Of a stretch of 64,000 nucleotides of DNA, positions 25,086 to 33,327 are shown piece by piece. The DNA is from Hyphomicrobiales bacterium (GTDB lineage: Bacteria > Pseudomonadota > Alphaproteobacteria > Rhizobiales > Rhizobiaceae). The stretch covers positions 186,001-250,000 of the forward strand of contig JAFKJU010000017.1 of the NCBI GenBank assembly GCA_017305935.1, written 5' to 3'. The notes beneath the pieces were generated by a model, which searched no databases, was not told the DNA's origin, and saw only the letters and a list, made by a program, of their open reading frames with translations. The first letter of the stretch is position 1. The number at the start of each line of letters is the position of its first letter. The position numbers were made by a program, and so were the translations under genes.

Positions 25086-26474
25086 GTGTTGAAAACCCGC
25101 CTTGCCATGACGGCGCTGATATCGGCGATTGCGCTGATGGCGACGCAGGCCGGCGCGCAGCAGGGAATCAGAGGCTATGACGGCCACACCGTGCTGGTGA
25201 CGCCGGAGGGCGAGGTTCTCGATTACATGCCGGAAACCAGCGAGGTCATCGTGCGCACCGACAGCCGTGGCCGCCGCGTCCTGATCGACCATTACGGCAA
25301 CCTGATCGCCACGGAAATGCCGGCCGATTCCTATTTCGGCCGCAACCAGCAGGCACGCAATTACGACGACCCCTATGCCGCGCAGGATCCTTACGCATCC
25401 GAAGATCCCTATCGCGGCGGCTTCGATGCCCGCGATCCCGGCCGCGTGACCGGCACCGTCCGGCGCAACGACGGCATCACCCGCATGCCGCTCGATCCGC
25501 AGGACGATCTCGACACCGCCTCGATCGACCCCCGGGGCAATGATTTCCCCCCGGCACCGGCGCCGATGACCGAACCGCAAGGCCAGCAGGCTTCCCCGCG
25601 CGACGAGCCGGTCATCCAGCTCAAGAACAAGTCGCAGGCCGAAATCACCGCGCTACAGGTGTTTCTGGATCGCGAAGGCGCATCTCCCGGCGTCATCGAC
25701 GGCAAGATGGGCTCGAACGTCACCAAGGCGCTGAAGGCCTGGGAGCAGATCTCCGGCGAGACCCTCGATCCCAACGACACCGAATCGGTCCTGGAGCGCC
25801 TGCGCATGTCCGGCGGCATGCCGATCGTCAGCTACACGATCACGCCCGCCGACGCCGCCGGCCCATATGTCGCCGAGATTCCTGAGGATTACGCCCATAA
25901 GGCGCTGCTACCGCGCCTGTCCTTCACCTCGACCACCGAAATGCTGGCCGAGCGTTTCCACATGGATGAGGGTTACCTCAAGGCCCTCAATCCCGGCGCC
26001 GATTTCACCATTCCCGGCACCATCGTGAAGGTCGTCGATCCCGGCCAGCCGAAGACCGGCGTTGTCGCCCGCATCATCGCCGACAAGGCACGCAAGCAGG
26101 TCTTCGCCTATGGGGCGGACGGCGCGCTGATCTCGGCCTATCCGGCCAGCATCGGCTCTTCCGACACGCCCTCGCCCTCCGGCACGGTAACGGTCGAGCG
26201 CGTCGCGCTCGATCCCGGCTATACCTACAATCCGAAGATCAATTTCCAGCAGGGCGCCAACGACAAGGTCCTGGCGATCCCGCCCGGCCCCAACGGCCCG
26301 GTCGGCACCGTCTGGATCGCGCTTTCCAAGCCGACCTACGGCATCCACGGCACGCCCGAACCCTCCAAGATCGGCCGCACCCAGAGCCATGGCTGCATCC
26401 GCCTGACCAACTGGGACGCCACCGAGCTTGCCAAGATGGTCAAGCCCGGCGTCACCGTCGAATTCATCGACTGA
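25086..26474 (+). CDS. Secreted L,D-transpeptidase (YkuD domain) with peptidoglycan-binding-like region
   Basis: A periplasmic enzyme of about 462 residues that forms 3-3 cross-links in peptidoglycan or attaches proteins to it. A signal peptide (TALISAIALMATQAGAQQ) is followed by a Tyr/Asp/Arg-rich linker with DPY repeats, a PG-binding-like segment (AEITALQVFLDREGASPGVI, about 205-260), and a YkuD domain (about 340-462). The catalytic motif is complete: IHGTPEPSKIGRTQSHGCIR, with the nucleophilic cysteine. The start is uncertain: GTG 25086 (5 nt after AGAGGTGA), GTG 25077 and TTG 25089 are all possible. A terminator follows at once. Confidence 0.88.
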   Translation: MLKTRLAMTALISAIALMATQAGAQQGIRGYDGHTVLVTPEGEVLDYMPETSEVIVRTDSRGRRVLIDHYGNLIATEMPADSYFGRNQQARNYDDPYAAQDPYASEDPYRGGFDARDPGRVTGTVRRNDGITRMPLDPQDDLDTASIDPRGNDFPPAPAPMTEPQGQQASPRDEPVIQLKNKSQAEITALQVFLDREGASPGVIDGKMGSNVTKALKAWEQISGETLDPNDTESVLERLRMSGGMPIVSYTITPADAAGPYVAEIPEDYAHKALLPRLSFTSTTEMLAERFHMDEGYLKALNPGADFTIPGTIVKVVDPGQPKTGVVARIIADKARKQVFAYGADGALISAYPASIGSSDTPSPSGTVTVERVALDPGYTYNPKINFQQGANDKVLAIPPGPNGPVGTVWIALSKPTYGIHGTPEPSKIGRTQSHGCIRLTNWDATELAKMVKPGVTVEFID

Positions 26475-26482
26475 CAATATAA

Positions 26483-26514
26483 AAACCCCGGAAAGCGAAC
26501 GCCTTCCGGGGTTT
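26483..26514. terminator. Bidirectional intrinsic terminator
   Basis: An 11-bp stem AAACCCCGGAA (26483-26493) with TTCCGGGGTTT (26504-26514), preceded by further A residues and containing its own T-run, lies between convergent genes (L,D-transpeptidase and ParA). Confidence 0.88.
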
Positions 26515-26536
26515 CTACGCGCTACAGAAAAAGATA

Positions 26537-27226
26537 TCAGGCGGCGCGGCGGCGGGCGCCCATGCGCAGCGGCACGTAGCGCATCATTTCGTCGGCGAAC
26601 TGGCGGGCGTTTTCCTGCGCCTTGTCGAGATTGGAGACCCGGTGCGGATCCATGCTGTAGAGCGTGCCGCCGCAATCGAAGATATCGCGGAAGGCGGAGC
26701 GCTCGACGATCGGCGTTCCCAGCACATGCACCTGCTTTTCGGCGAGCAGCATCTTCACCGACAGCAGCGCGCGGGTGGTGACCAGCGAATTGACGCGGGT
26801 CAGAACCACCGAATGCGGAATGTCGATCTTCGCCTTTTCCGAGAGATATTGCAGAAGTTCCAGCACCTGCGCGCCGCCGCGTGCATCCATGGCGCAGCCC
26901 TGGATCGGGATCAGCACATGATCGGACAGGCCGAGCGCGGTGGCGAGCAGCGGGTTGCGGGCGCCGGGCAGGTCGATGATGAAACAGTCGGTATGAGCGC
27001 GGTTCTCCTCGATATGCTGCTGGATCGAGGCCATGGTGACATAGGAAATGACGGAAATGTTCGGCACGTCGCCGGAAAGTTCGTGCCAGCGCGAGATCCA
27101 GTGCTGCGGGTCGGCATCGAGAATGGTGATACGATAGCCCTGGCGGGCCAACTCGCCCGCAAGGATGAGCACCGCCGTGGTCTTGCCGGCGCCGCCCTTG
27201 GTATTGGCAAATGTAATGACAGGCAT
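26537..27226 (-). CDS. Orphan ParA/MinD-family ATPase
   Basis: A protein of 229 residues with a deviant Walker A (ANTKGGAGKTTAVLILAGEL), ILDADPQHW after it, and a Walker B-like FIIDLPGA. This is the P-loop architecture used in partitioning and protein positioning. No ParB, repABC gene or parS-like repeat is nearby, so it is not a replicon partition locus. Short orphan ParA proteins in alphaproteobacteria often position other cargo or regulate plasmid-like functions. The ATG at 27226 gives the canonical MPVITFANTKGG start with CAGGAA upstream; longer open sequence to 27454 is not supported. Confidence 0.85.
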   Translation of the reverse strand: MPVITFANTKGGAGKTTAVLILAGELARQGYRITILDADPQHWISRWHELSGDVPNISVISYVTMASIQQHIEENRAHTDCFIIDLPGARNPLLATALGLSDHVLIPIQGCAMDARGGAQVLELLQYLSEKAKIDIPHSVVLTRVNSLVTTRALLSVKMLLAEKQVHVLGTPIVERSAFRDIFDCGGTLYSMDPHRVSNLDKAQENARQFADEMMRYVPLRMGARRRAA

Positions 27227-27385
27227 GGTCTGTTCCTGAAGTGTGGCTGAGCCGTCCATCGCTCGAAAGCCGCACCTTCGAAGAAGCATGGTGCGCGTAG
27301 GACCATCCTTTCCAAATATGGTTAACGAAATGGAAATTTTCATCCCGAATTTGTACAGGATTTTGTTGGGTATGCCCTGCCCCGG

Positions 27386-27424
27386 ATAAAAATTCGGCCC
27401 GGAAACCAAAGGCTTCCGGGCCGA
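27386..27424 (-). terminator. Intrinsic terminator of the permease-GS-ALDH-ADH operon
   Basis: An 11-bp perfect stem (27394-27404 with 27414-27424, TCGGCCCGGAA/TTCCGGGCCGA) is followed on the minus strand by a run of T residues (27388-27394). It lies 27 nt beyond the alcohol dehydrogenase stop. Confidence 0.88.
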
Positions 27425-27450
27425 CATTCTGCAACTGATAGATGCTGCGC

Positions 27451-28602
27451 TCAATAGCAGTCGAGCAGCAGCGTCTTCATGCTTTCCAGCGTCATCTTGA
27501 CCGGATTGCCGCCGGTCGAGGGGTCTTCGAGGGCAGCCGCCGTCAGTTCGTCGATCTGCTCCTTCGGCACGCCCATGGCCGTCAGGTTTTCCGGCACGCC
27601 GAGTTCGGCGCGCAGCGTCAGCACGAAATCGAAGAAGCCGTCGAAACCGCCGGCAATGCCGAGATAGGCGGCGGCGCGCTCGATGCGCTCCTCGATGGCT
27701 TCCCGGTTGAAGCGCAGCACCGGCGGCATCACCACGGCATTGGTCATGCCGTGATGGGTGTTGAAGACGGCGCCCAGCGGATGCGACAGCGAGTGGATTG
27801 CGCCGAGCCCCTTCTGGAAGGCGACGGCGCCCATGGAGGCAGCGGCCATCATGTTGGTTCGCGCCTCGATATCGTTGCCGTCACGGTAAGCGCGCGGCAG
27901 ATATTCCTTGACCAGGCGCATGCCTTCCAGCGCGATGCCCTGGCTCATCGGATGATAGAAGGGCGAGCAATAGGCTTCCAGGCAATGGGCGAAGGCATCC
28001 ATGCCGGTGCCGGCGGTGATGACCTTGGGCATGCCGACCGTCAGTTCCGGATCGGCGATGACGACGCCGGGCAGGATCTTCGGGTGGAAGATGATCTTCT
28101 TCACATGTGTCTGCGAATTGGTGATGATGCTGGCGCGGCCGACTTCCGAGCCGGTGCCGGCCGTGGTCGGCACGGCGACGATCGGCGCGATGCCGGCCGG
28201 GTCGGCGCGTGTCCACCAGTCGCCGATATCCTCGAAATCCCAGACCGGCCGCGTCTGGCCCGACATGAAGGCGACGCACTTGCCGAGGTCGAGGCCGGAG
28301 CCGCCGCCGAAGGCGACGACGCCGTCATGGCCGCCGTCGCGATAGGCCTTCAGGCCGGCTTCGAGGTTCTTCTCGTTCGGGTTGGGATCGACTTCGGAGA
28401 ACATCGCCCGGCCGAGGCCGGCGGCGTCGAGGATGTCGAGCGCGCGCTTGGTGATCTCCATCGAGGCGAGGCCCCGGTCGGTGACCAGCAGCGGCTTGGT
28501 CATGCCGAGGCTCTTGCAGGCGTCGGCCAGTTCCTTGATGCGGCCCGCGCCGAGCTTGTAGGCAGTCGGGTAGCTCCAGTTTGCGGAAATCGTCGCGGTC
28601 AT
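27451..28602 (-). CDS. Iron-containing alcohol dehydrogenase
   Basis: A group III metal-dependent alcohol dehydrogenase of 383 residues. The NAD-binding region has VVAFGGGSGLDLGKCVA and VPTTAGTGSEVGR. The metal ligands lie in GTGMDAFAHCLEAY (Asp and His) and in AIHSLSHPLGAVFNTHHGM (two His). It is the last gene of an operon with an APC permease, a PuuA-like glutamine synthetase and an aldehyde dehydrogenase, so it probably oxidises an alcohol group of a glutamylated or free amino alcohol to the aldehyde used by its neighbour. The ATG overlaps the ALDH stop by 4 nt. Confidence 0.9.
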   Translation of the reverse strand: MTATISANWSYPTAYKLGAGRIKELADACKSLGMTKPLLVTDRGLASMEITKRALDILDAAGLGRAMFSEVDPNPNEKNLEAGLKAYRDGGHDGVVAFGGGSGLDLGKCVAFMSGQTRPVWDFEDIGDWWTRADPAGIAPIVAVPTTAGTGSEVGRASIITNSQTHVKKIIFHPKILPGVVIADPELTVGMPKVITAGTGMDAFAHCLEAYCSPFYHPMSQGIALEGMRLVKEYLPRAYRDGNDIEARTNMMAAASMGAVAFQKGLGAIHSLSHPLGAVFNTHHGMTNAVVMPPVLRFNREAIEERIERAAAYLGIAGGFDGFFDFVLTLRAELGVPENLTAMGVPKEQIDELTAAALEDPSTGGNPVKMTLESMKTLLLDCY

Positions 28603-29984
28603 GCCGTTACTTTCTTCAGGTGATAGGATTTCGGTCGGGTCAGGTTGTGGAAACCGATCACCGACAGCGAGCCGCCGCGACCGGTATCCTTGCAGCCGGT
28701 CCAGACCAGCGCCGGATCGAGATAGTCGGCGCGGTTCATGAACACGGTGCCGGTCTCGATCTCGCGGCCGATGCGGGCGGCGCGCTCGGGATCCTGTGTC
28801 CACAGCGAGGCGGTCAGGCCGTATTTGCTGTCGTTCATCAGCGCGAGCGCTTCCTCGTCGGATTTCACCTTCATGATGCCGACGGCCGGGCCAAACGTTT
28901 CCTCGCGCATGAATTCCATCGAATGGTCGACATCGACCAGCACCTGCGGGGCGAGATAGGCGCCGCCGTCATCGGCCGGGAACAGTTTAGGGTCGACCAG
29001 CGCCTTGGCGCCCTTGGCAACGGCATCGGCGATCTGCTCGCGCACCACCTTGGCGAAACGCTTGTTGGCCATCGGCCCCAGCGTCGTCTGCGGGTCGAGC
29101 GGGTTGCCAAGCTTGTAGTTCGACACCCAGGCGACGGATTTTTCGACGAAGGCGTCGTAGAGCTTCTCGTTGACATAGATGCGCTCGATGCCGCAGCAGC
29201 ACTGCCCGGAATTGAAGGTCGCGCCATCCATCAGCGTGTCGACGGCGGCGTCGAGATCGGCGTCCTCCATCACATAGCCCGGATCCTTGCCGCCGAGCTC
29301 GAGGCCGAGGCCGGAGAAGGTGCCGGCCGCCGCCCGCTCGATCGAGCGTCCGCCCTCCACCGAGCCGGTGAAGTTGATAAAGTTGAAGTTGCCGGCGGCG
29401 ATCAGCGCCGAGGTCGTCTGGTGGTCGAGGAACAGGTTGGCGAACACGTCGTCCGGCACGCCGGCCTCGACGAAGGCGCGCACCATGCGCTCGCCGACCA
29501 GCAGCGTCTGGCTGGCATGCTTGATGATGACGGTGTTGCCGGCCATCAGCGCCGGCGCGATCGTGTTGATCGCCGTCATGTAGGGGTAGTTCCACGGCGC
29601 GATGACGAAGACGACGCCATGCGGCTCGCGCTCGATGCGGCGCTCGAAACGCTCGCTATCCTCGATGCGGATCGGCGCGAGCGCGTCGGCGGCAATCGTC
29701 GCCACATAGTTGGATCGCTCGTTGAAGCCACGGAATTCGCCGCCATACTTGATCGGCCGGCCCATCTGCCAGGCGATTTCCGGCACGATCTCATCGGCCA
29801 TCTCGTTGAGGCGGGCGACGCCCTTGAGCACGAGCTGCACGCGCTCTTCCAGCGCGCGGCGCGCCCAGGCCTTCTGCGCCTTGCGCACCCGGTCGACCAC
29901 GGCCTGCGCCGCTTCCAGCGACATGGCCTCGCGCTCGGCATAGACCGAGCCGTCGACCGGCGAAATGCATTGGATCATCGTCAT
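28599..29984 (-). CDS. NAD(P)-dependent aldehyde dehydrogenase
   Basis: A protein of 461 residues of the ALDH superfamily. It has the substrate/cofactor block VIAPWNYPYMTAINTIAPAL, NFTGSVEGGRSI, the general-base glutamate in LELGGKDPGYV, the catalytic cysteine in FNSGQCCCGIERI (a triple cysteine), and EETFGPAVGIMKV. Lying between a PuuA-like ligase and an iron alcohol dehydrogenase, it should oxidise the resulting (gamma-glutamyl-) aldehyde to the acid, a PuuC-like role. The ATG at 29984 has AGGAA 7 nt upstream; ATG 30005 is in frame. A 107-nt gap with a GC-rich hairpin separates it from the ligase gene. Confidence 0.9.
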   Translation of the reverse strand: MTMIQCISPVDGSVYAEREAMSLEAAQAVVDRVRKAQKAWARRALEERVQLVLKGVARLNEMADEIVPEIAWQMGRPIKYGGEFRGFNERSNYVATIAADALAPIRIEDSERFERRIEREPHGVVFVIAPWNYPYMTAINTIAPALMAGNTVIIKHASQTLLVGERMVRAFVEAGVPDDVFANLFLDHQTTSALIAAGNFNFINFTGSVEGGRSIERAAAGTFSGLGLELGGKDPGYVMEDADLDAAVDTLMDGATFNSGQCCCGIERIYVNEKLYDAFVEKSVAWVSNYKLGNPLDPQTTLGPMANKRFAKVVREQIADAVAKGAKALVDPKLFPADDGGAYLAPQVLVDVDHSMEFMREETFGPAVGIMKVKSDEEALALMNDSKYGLTASLWTQDPERAARIGREIETGTVFMNRADYLDPALVWTGCKDTGRGGSLSVIGFHNLTRPKSYHLKKVTA

Positions 29985-30054
29985 GATCTGTTCCTGTTCT
30001 TGCATCGGAATGTCGTGCAGGCGCCGGAAAATAGGCTGCGACGCCCCCACGTTC

Positions 30055-30072
30055 CTCCGCCTTCGGGCGGAG
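30055..30072 (-). other. Intra-operon hairpin between GS-like and ALDH genes
   Basis: A perfect 7-bp stem (CTCCGCC with GGCGGAG) with a 4-nt loop lies 20 nt after the glutamine-synthetase-like stop. It has no T-run, so it may be an mRNA stabiliser or processing site rather than a terminator. Confidence 0.45.
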
Positions 30073-30091
30073 AGAAAAGGGTCGGGCGTTC

Positions 30092-31456
30092 TTACGCCCT
30101 TTCGAAACCGCGCGCCACTTCCCAATCGGTGATGCGACGATCATACTCCTCCTGCTCCCATTGGGCTGCCCGGGTGTAGTGATCGATCACGGCATCGCCG
30201 AAAGCGGCGCGCAGCATTGTCGATTCGGTCATGGCGACGGTGGCGTCGCGCAGCGTGTGGGGGATCTCGCGGATATCCTTGCCGCCATAGGCGTCGCCCT
30301 CGAAAGCCGGCTCCAAAGCGAGCTTGTTCTCGATGCCGTCGATGCCGGCGGCGATCAAAGCGGCCATGGCGAGATAGGGATTGAGATCGGAGCCGCCGAC
30401 GCGGCATTCGACGCGGATGCCCTTGGAGCCCTCGCCGCACAGGCGATAGCCAGCGGTACGGTTGTCCATGCTCCACACGGCCTTGGTGGGCGCAAAGGTG
30501 CCGGCCATGAAGCGCTTGTAGGAATTGATGTAGGGCGCGAGGAAATAGGTGATCTCGCTGGCATGGGCGAGCAGACCGGCCATGTAATGGCGCATCAGCT
30601 CCGACATGCCGTGCTTGGCCTCGCGGTCGTAGAACAGCGGCGTCTTGCCGTCGGCCGACCACAGCGACTGGTGGATATGCGAGGAGCTGCCGGCGGCGGT
30701 ATAGCTCCACTTGGCGAGAAAGGTGATGGCCTTGCCCTTGAGGAAGGCGATTTCCTTGCAGCCGTTCTTGATGATCGCATGGCGATCGGCCATGGAAAGC
30801 GCATCGGCGTAACGGACGTTGATTTCCTCCTGGCCGGCGGAAGCCTCGCCCTTGGAGTTCTCGACCGGAATGCCGGCGCCCTGCAGCCCCTTGCGGATCG
30901 CCCGCATCACATCCTCTTCCTTGGTGGTCTGGAAGATGTGGTAGTCCTCATTATAGGGGCTGGCGAGCTTCATGTCGCGATAACCGGCCTGATGCAGCGC
31001 ATCATAGCTCTGGTCGAACAGGAAGAATTCCAGCTCGGTGGCCATGAAGGCCTTCATGCCCATGGCTTCCAGCCGCTTGACCTGCTTCTTGAGGATAGCG
31101 CGCGGCGAATGCGGCACTTCCTCATGCGTATGATGGTCGAGCATGTCGCAGAGCACGAGTGCCGTGCCTTCCAGCCAGGGAATGCTGCGCAGCGTCGAAA
31201 GGTCCGGCTTCATGGTATAGTCGCCATAACCCTTTTCCCAGCTCGTCGCCTTGTAGCCGGAAACGGTTTCCATCTCCATGTCGGTGGCGAGCAGGTAGTT
31301 GCAGCTATGGGTTTCCTCATAGGCGCTCTCGACGAAATATTCGGCCTGGAAGCGCTTGCCCATCAGGCGGCCCTGCATGTCGACCTGGCAGGCGAGAACG
31401 GTATCGATGCGCCCCTCGGCGACATCCTTCTTCAGGTCTTCAAACGTGTAGCTCAT
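30092..31456 (-). CDS. Glutamine synthetase family protein, PuuA/GlnA3-type gamma-glutamyl ligase
   Basis: A protein of 454 residues, glutamine-synthetase fold. It has ATELEFFLFDQS (metal-binding glutamates), GEASAGQEEINVRYADAL, KWSYTAAGSSSHIHQSLW (ATP-binding region) and the C-terminal KGIRVECRVGGSDLNPYLAM. It lacks the extended adenylylation region of GlnA I. With an APC permease, aldehyde dehydrogenase and alcohol dehydrogenase in the same operon, it most likely glutamylates an amine at ATP expense, as PuuA does for putrescine. Ethanolamine-type substrates are an alternative favoured by the alcohol dehydrogenase. Start 31456 follows GAGGGTGAGC; an ATG at 31468 is in frame. Confidence 0.9.
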   Translation of the reverse strand: MSYTFEDLKKDVAEGRIDTVLACQVDMQGRLMGKRFQAEYFVESAYEETHSCNYLLATDMEMETVSGYKATSWEKGYGDYTMKPDLSTLRSIPWLEGTALVLCDMLDHHTHEEVPHSPRAILKKQVKRLEAMGMKAFMATELEFFLFDQSYDALHQAGYRDMKLASPYNEDYHIFQTTKEEDVMRAIRKGLQGAGIPVENSKGEASAGQEEINVRYADALSMADRHAIIKNGCKEIAFLKGKAITFLAKWSYTAAGSSSHIHQSLWSADGKTPLFYDREAKHGMSELMRHYMAGLLAHASEITYFLAPYINSYKRFMAGTFAPTKAVWSMDNRTAGYRLCGEGSKGIRVECRVGGSDLNPYLAMAALIAAGIDGIENKLALEPAFEGDAYGGKDIREIPHTLRDATVAMTESTMLRAAFGDAVIDHYTRAAQWEQEEYDRRITDWEVARGFERA

Positions 31457-31544
31457 GCTCACCCTCATTTATCCATCGGCGGCGGGGTCCGGCCCCGCGC
31501 CTCTCGTTTCTTGCCGCGCCGTATGGCGCAGAATGGTGTGGAGC

Positions 31545-31574
31545 GGGAAGGCCGTGGAAAAGCACGGCCCTCCC
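31545..31574 (-). terminator. Hairpin between permease and GS-like genes (possible attenuator)
   Basis: A 12-position stem with one mismatch (31545-31556 with 31563-31574) closes a 6-nt loop 9 nt after the permease stop. It lacks a clear T-run, so it may partially terminate or protect the permease mRNA end. Confidence 0.45.
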
Positions 31575-31582
31575 TGAAGTCA

Positions 31583-33130
31583 TCAGCCTTGGCCCACGGC
31601 CTTTTCGGCAGCTGCGATTTCCGCCTGGCGGCGCGCCACTTCGTCGCCGATCGGCGGACCGCGGAAGCGGCGGCTTTCAAAGCCGAACCAGATGACGCCC
31701 GAAAGCACCAGGAAGCCGACCGTGATGTACAGCGCCCATTCGTTCGGCGGCTGGATGCCAAGCACGAAGATCAGGATCATCGCCAGGATCGTCAGCACCG
31801 CAAACAGCTTGAACATGCCCTCGCCCAGATTCCACGGACCCATCTTGTCCCACTTCTTCGTGCCCCAGGCGAACAGGCCAAGCCCAATCGGGATCGCGAA
31901 GGAGAAGAACAGGAAGATGACCGTGCAGGAGACAACGATGGTGTAAACAGGCGTCTCGCCGATGGAGACCAGCGACGAGCCCCAGACGAACAGAACGGCG
32001 AGGATCGAGCCGGTCCAGATCGCCGCCACCGGCGTGCGATAGGTCGGGCTGACCTTGGCGAGCGCCCGCGAGGCCGGCAGGCCGCCGTCACGCGAGAAGG
32101 CGAAGATCATGCGCGACACCGAGGTGACGGTCGCCAGACCGCACAGCCACTGGCACACCAGGATCGCCAGATACAGGATGTCCTTGATCGTGGAGTTCAC
32201 TTGGGTGTCCATCGCCCAGAAGAACACGTTCCAGCCCTGCTTGGCGGCATCGTCCATGTTCGGCAACATCAGCACGAAAGAGCTGAGCATGATATAGCCG
32301 AAGATCGCCGACCACAGCACCGACATCACCATGCCGCGCGGCACCGAATGCGCCGCCTTGATGGTTTCCTCCGAGGTATGCGCCGAGGCGTCGTAGCCGG
32401 TGATCGTGTAGATCGGCAACAGCAGGCCGAGCAGGAACACCCAGGTGCCCGAGGTCTGCGGCCAGACATTTCCGCCCGCCTCGCCGGAATAATTGGCGAA
32501 GGTGAACAGGCGGGAGATTTCGTAGGACGGCGCCGATGCCAGGCAGACGAGCGCCAGCGCAATCGAGGTGACGAAGATCAGGTAACCCGAAATATCCGTC
32601 AGCTTCGCCGTCAGGCCGATGCCCATATGGTTGACGAGGGCCTGCGCGCCGGTGATCGCCACCAGGAAGACGATGCGCACGACCGTCGTGTCGGCCCAGC
32701 CGAAATAGGGCGTGCCGAAGGCGCCCATGAAGAAATAATAGGTGCCGACATTGATGGCGCCGAGCACGGTGACGAGGCCGAGCAGGTTGAACCAGGCGGT
32801 CAGCCAGCCGGTGAAGCGGTTTCCGAGGATCGAGCCCCAGTGATAGAGGCCGCCGGCCGTCGGATAGGCCGAGCTGATCTGCGCCATGGCGATGGCGAAG
32901 ACCGCCGACACGAAGCAGCCGAGCGGCCAGCCGATGCCGATCGCGGCCCCGCCGGCGCCGGACGTCGCCTGCGCCAGCGAATTGATGCCGCCCGAAAGAA
33001 TGCAAATGATCGAGAAGGAAACGGCGAAGTTCGAGAACGAACTCATTCGACGTTCGAGTTCCTGGGCATAGCCCATGGCATGAAGGACGCTGACATCGTC
33101 CTTCTTGTCGGTATCGCTATAGTCTGACAT
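31583..33130 (-). CDS. APC-superfamily amino acid/amine permease
   Basis: An integral membrane protein of 515 residues with about 12 predicted helices. It has the APC signature near the start (FAVSFSIICILSGGINSLAQ, AQISSAYPTAGGLYHWGSIL) and resembles the eukaryotic-like GABA/amino-acid permease subgroup. The intracellular N-terminus is hydrophilic (SDYSDTDKKDD). As first gene of the minus-strand operon with the gamma-glutamyl ligase, ALDH and ADH, it should bring in the amine or amino-alcohol substrate. The 197-nt gap to the next gene upstream must contain the operon promoter. Confidence 0.88.
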   Translation of the reverse strand: MSDYSDTDKKDDVSVLHAMGYAQELERRMSSFSNFAVSFSIICILSGGINSLAQATSGAGGAAIGIGWPLGCFVSAVFAIAMAQISSAYPTAGGLYHWGSILGNRFTGWLTAWFNLLGLVTVLGAINVGTYYFFMGAFGTPYFGWADTTVVRIVFLVAITGAQALVNHMGIGLTAKLTDISGYLIFVTSIALALVCLASAPSYEISRLFTFANYSGEAGGNVWPQTSGTWVFLLGLLLPIYTITGYDASAHTSEETIKAAHSVPRGMVMSVLWSAIFGYIMLSSFVLMLPNMDDAAKQGWNVFFWAMDTQVNSTIKDILYLAILVCQWLCGLATVTSVSRMIFAFSRDGGLPASRALAKVSPTYRTPVAAIWTGSILAVLFVWGSSLVSIGETPVYTIVVSCTVIFLFFSFAIPIGLGLFAWGTKKWDKMGPWNLGEGMFKLFAVLTILAMILIFVLGIQPPNEWALYITVGFLVLSGVIWFGFESRRFRGPPIGDEVARRQAEIAAAEKAVGQG

Positions 33131-33327
33131 CGTGCCCCTGCTCCTCGCAGCCGGTCGCGAAATTGCGCCGGCCGTCTCCAGTTACCGTTGCGATCCGCAG
33201 GCTTTGCCCTTGGCGGATCGGCGCAGTCACTCCAACTGCTCCCCTTTGTTTTGGTCTTTTGCGGGCGCCCCGTGCGGATCGTTGCCGAACCGCGAAAGGC
33301 GCCGCGACGCCTTTTTCATGCATTCCT

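Noticed and set aside
26537-27226. ParA as a sign of an integrated plasmid or conjugative element
   Set aside because: No integrase, rep, tra or tRNA attachment site is present and flanking genes look chromosomal.
30161-33127. A plus-strand open frame of 988 codons
   Set aside because: It is antisense to the glutamine-synthetase-like and permease genes. Its predicted product is low-complexity and rich in Arg, Asp, Gly, Ala and His, typical of a shadow frame.
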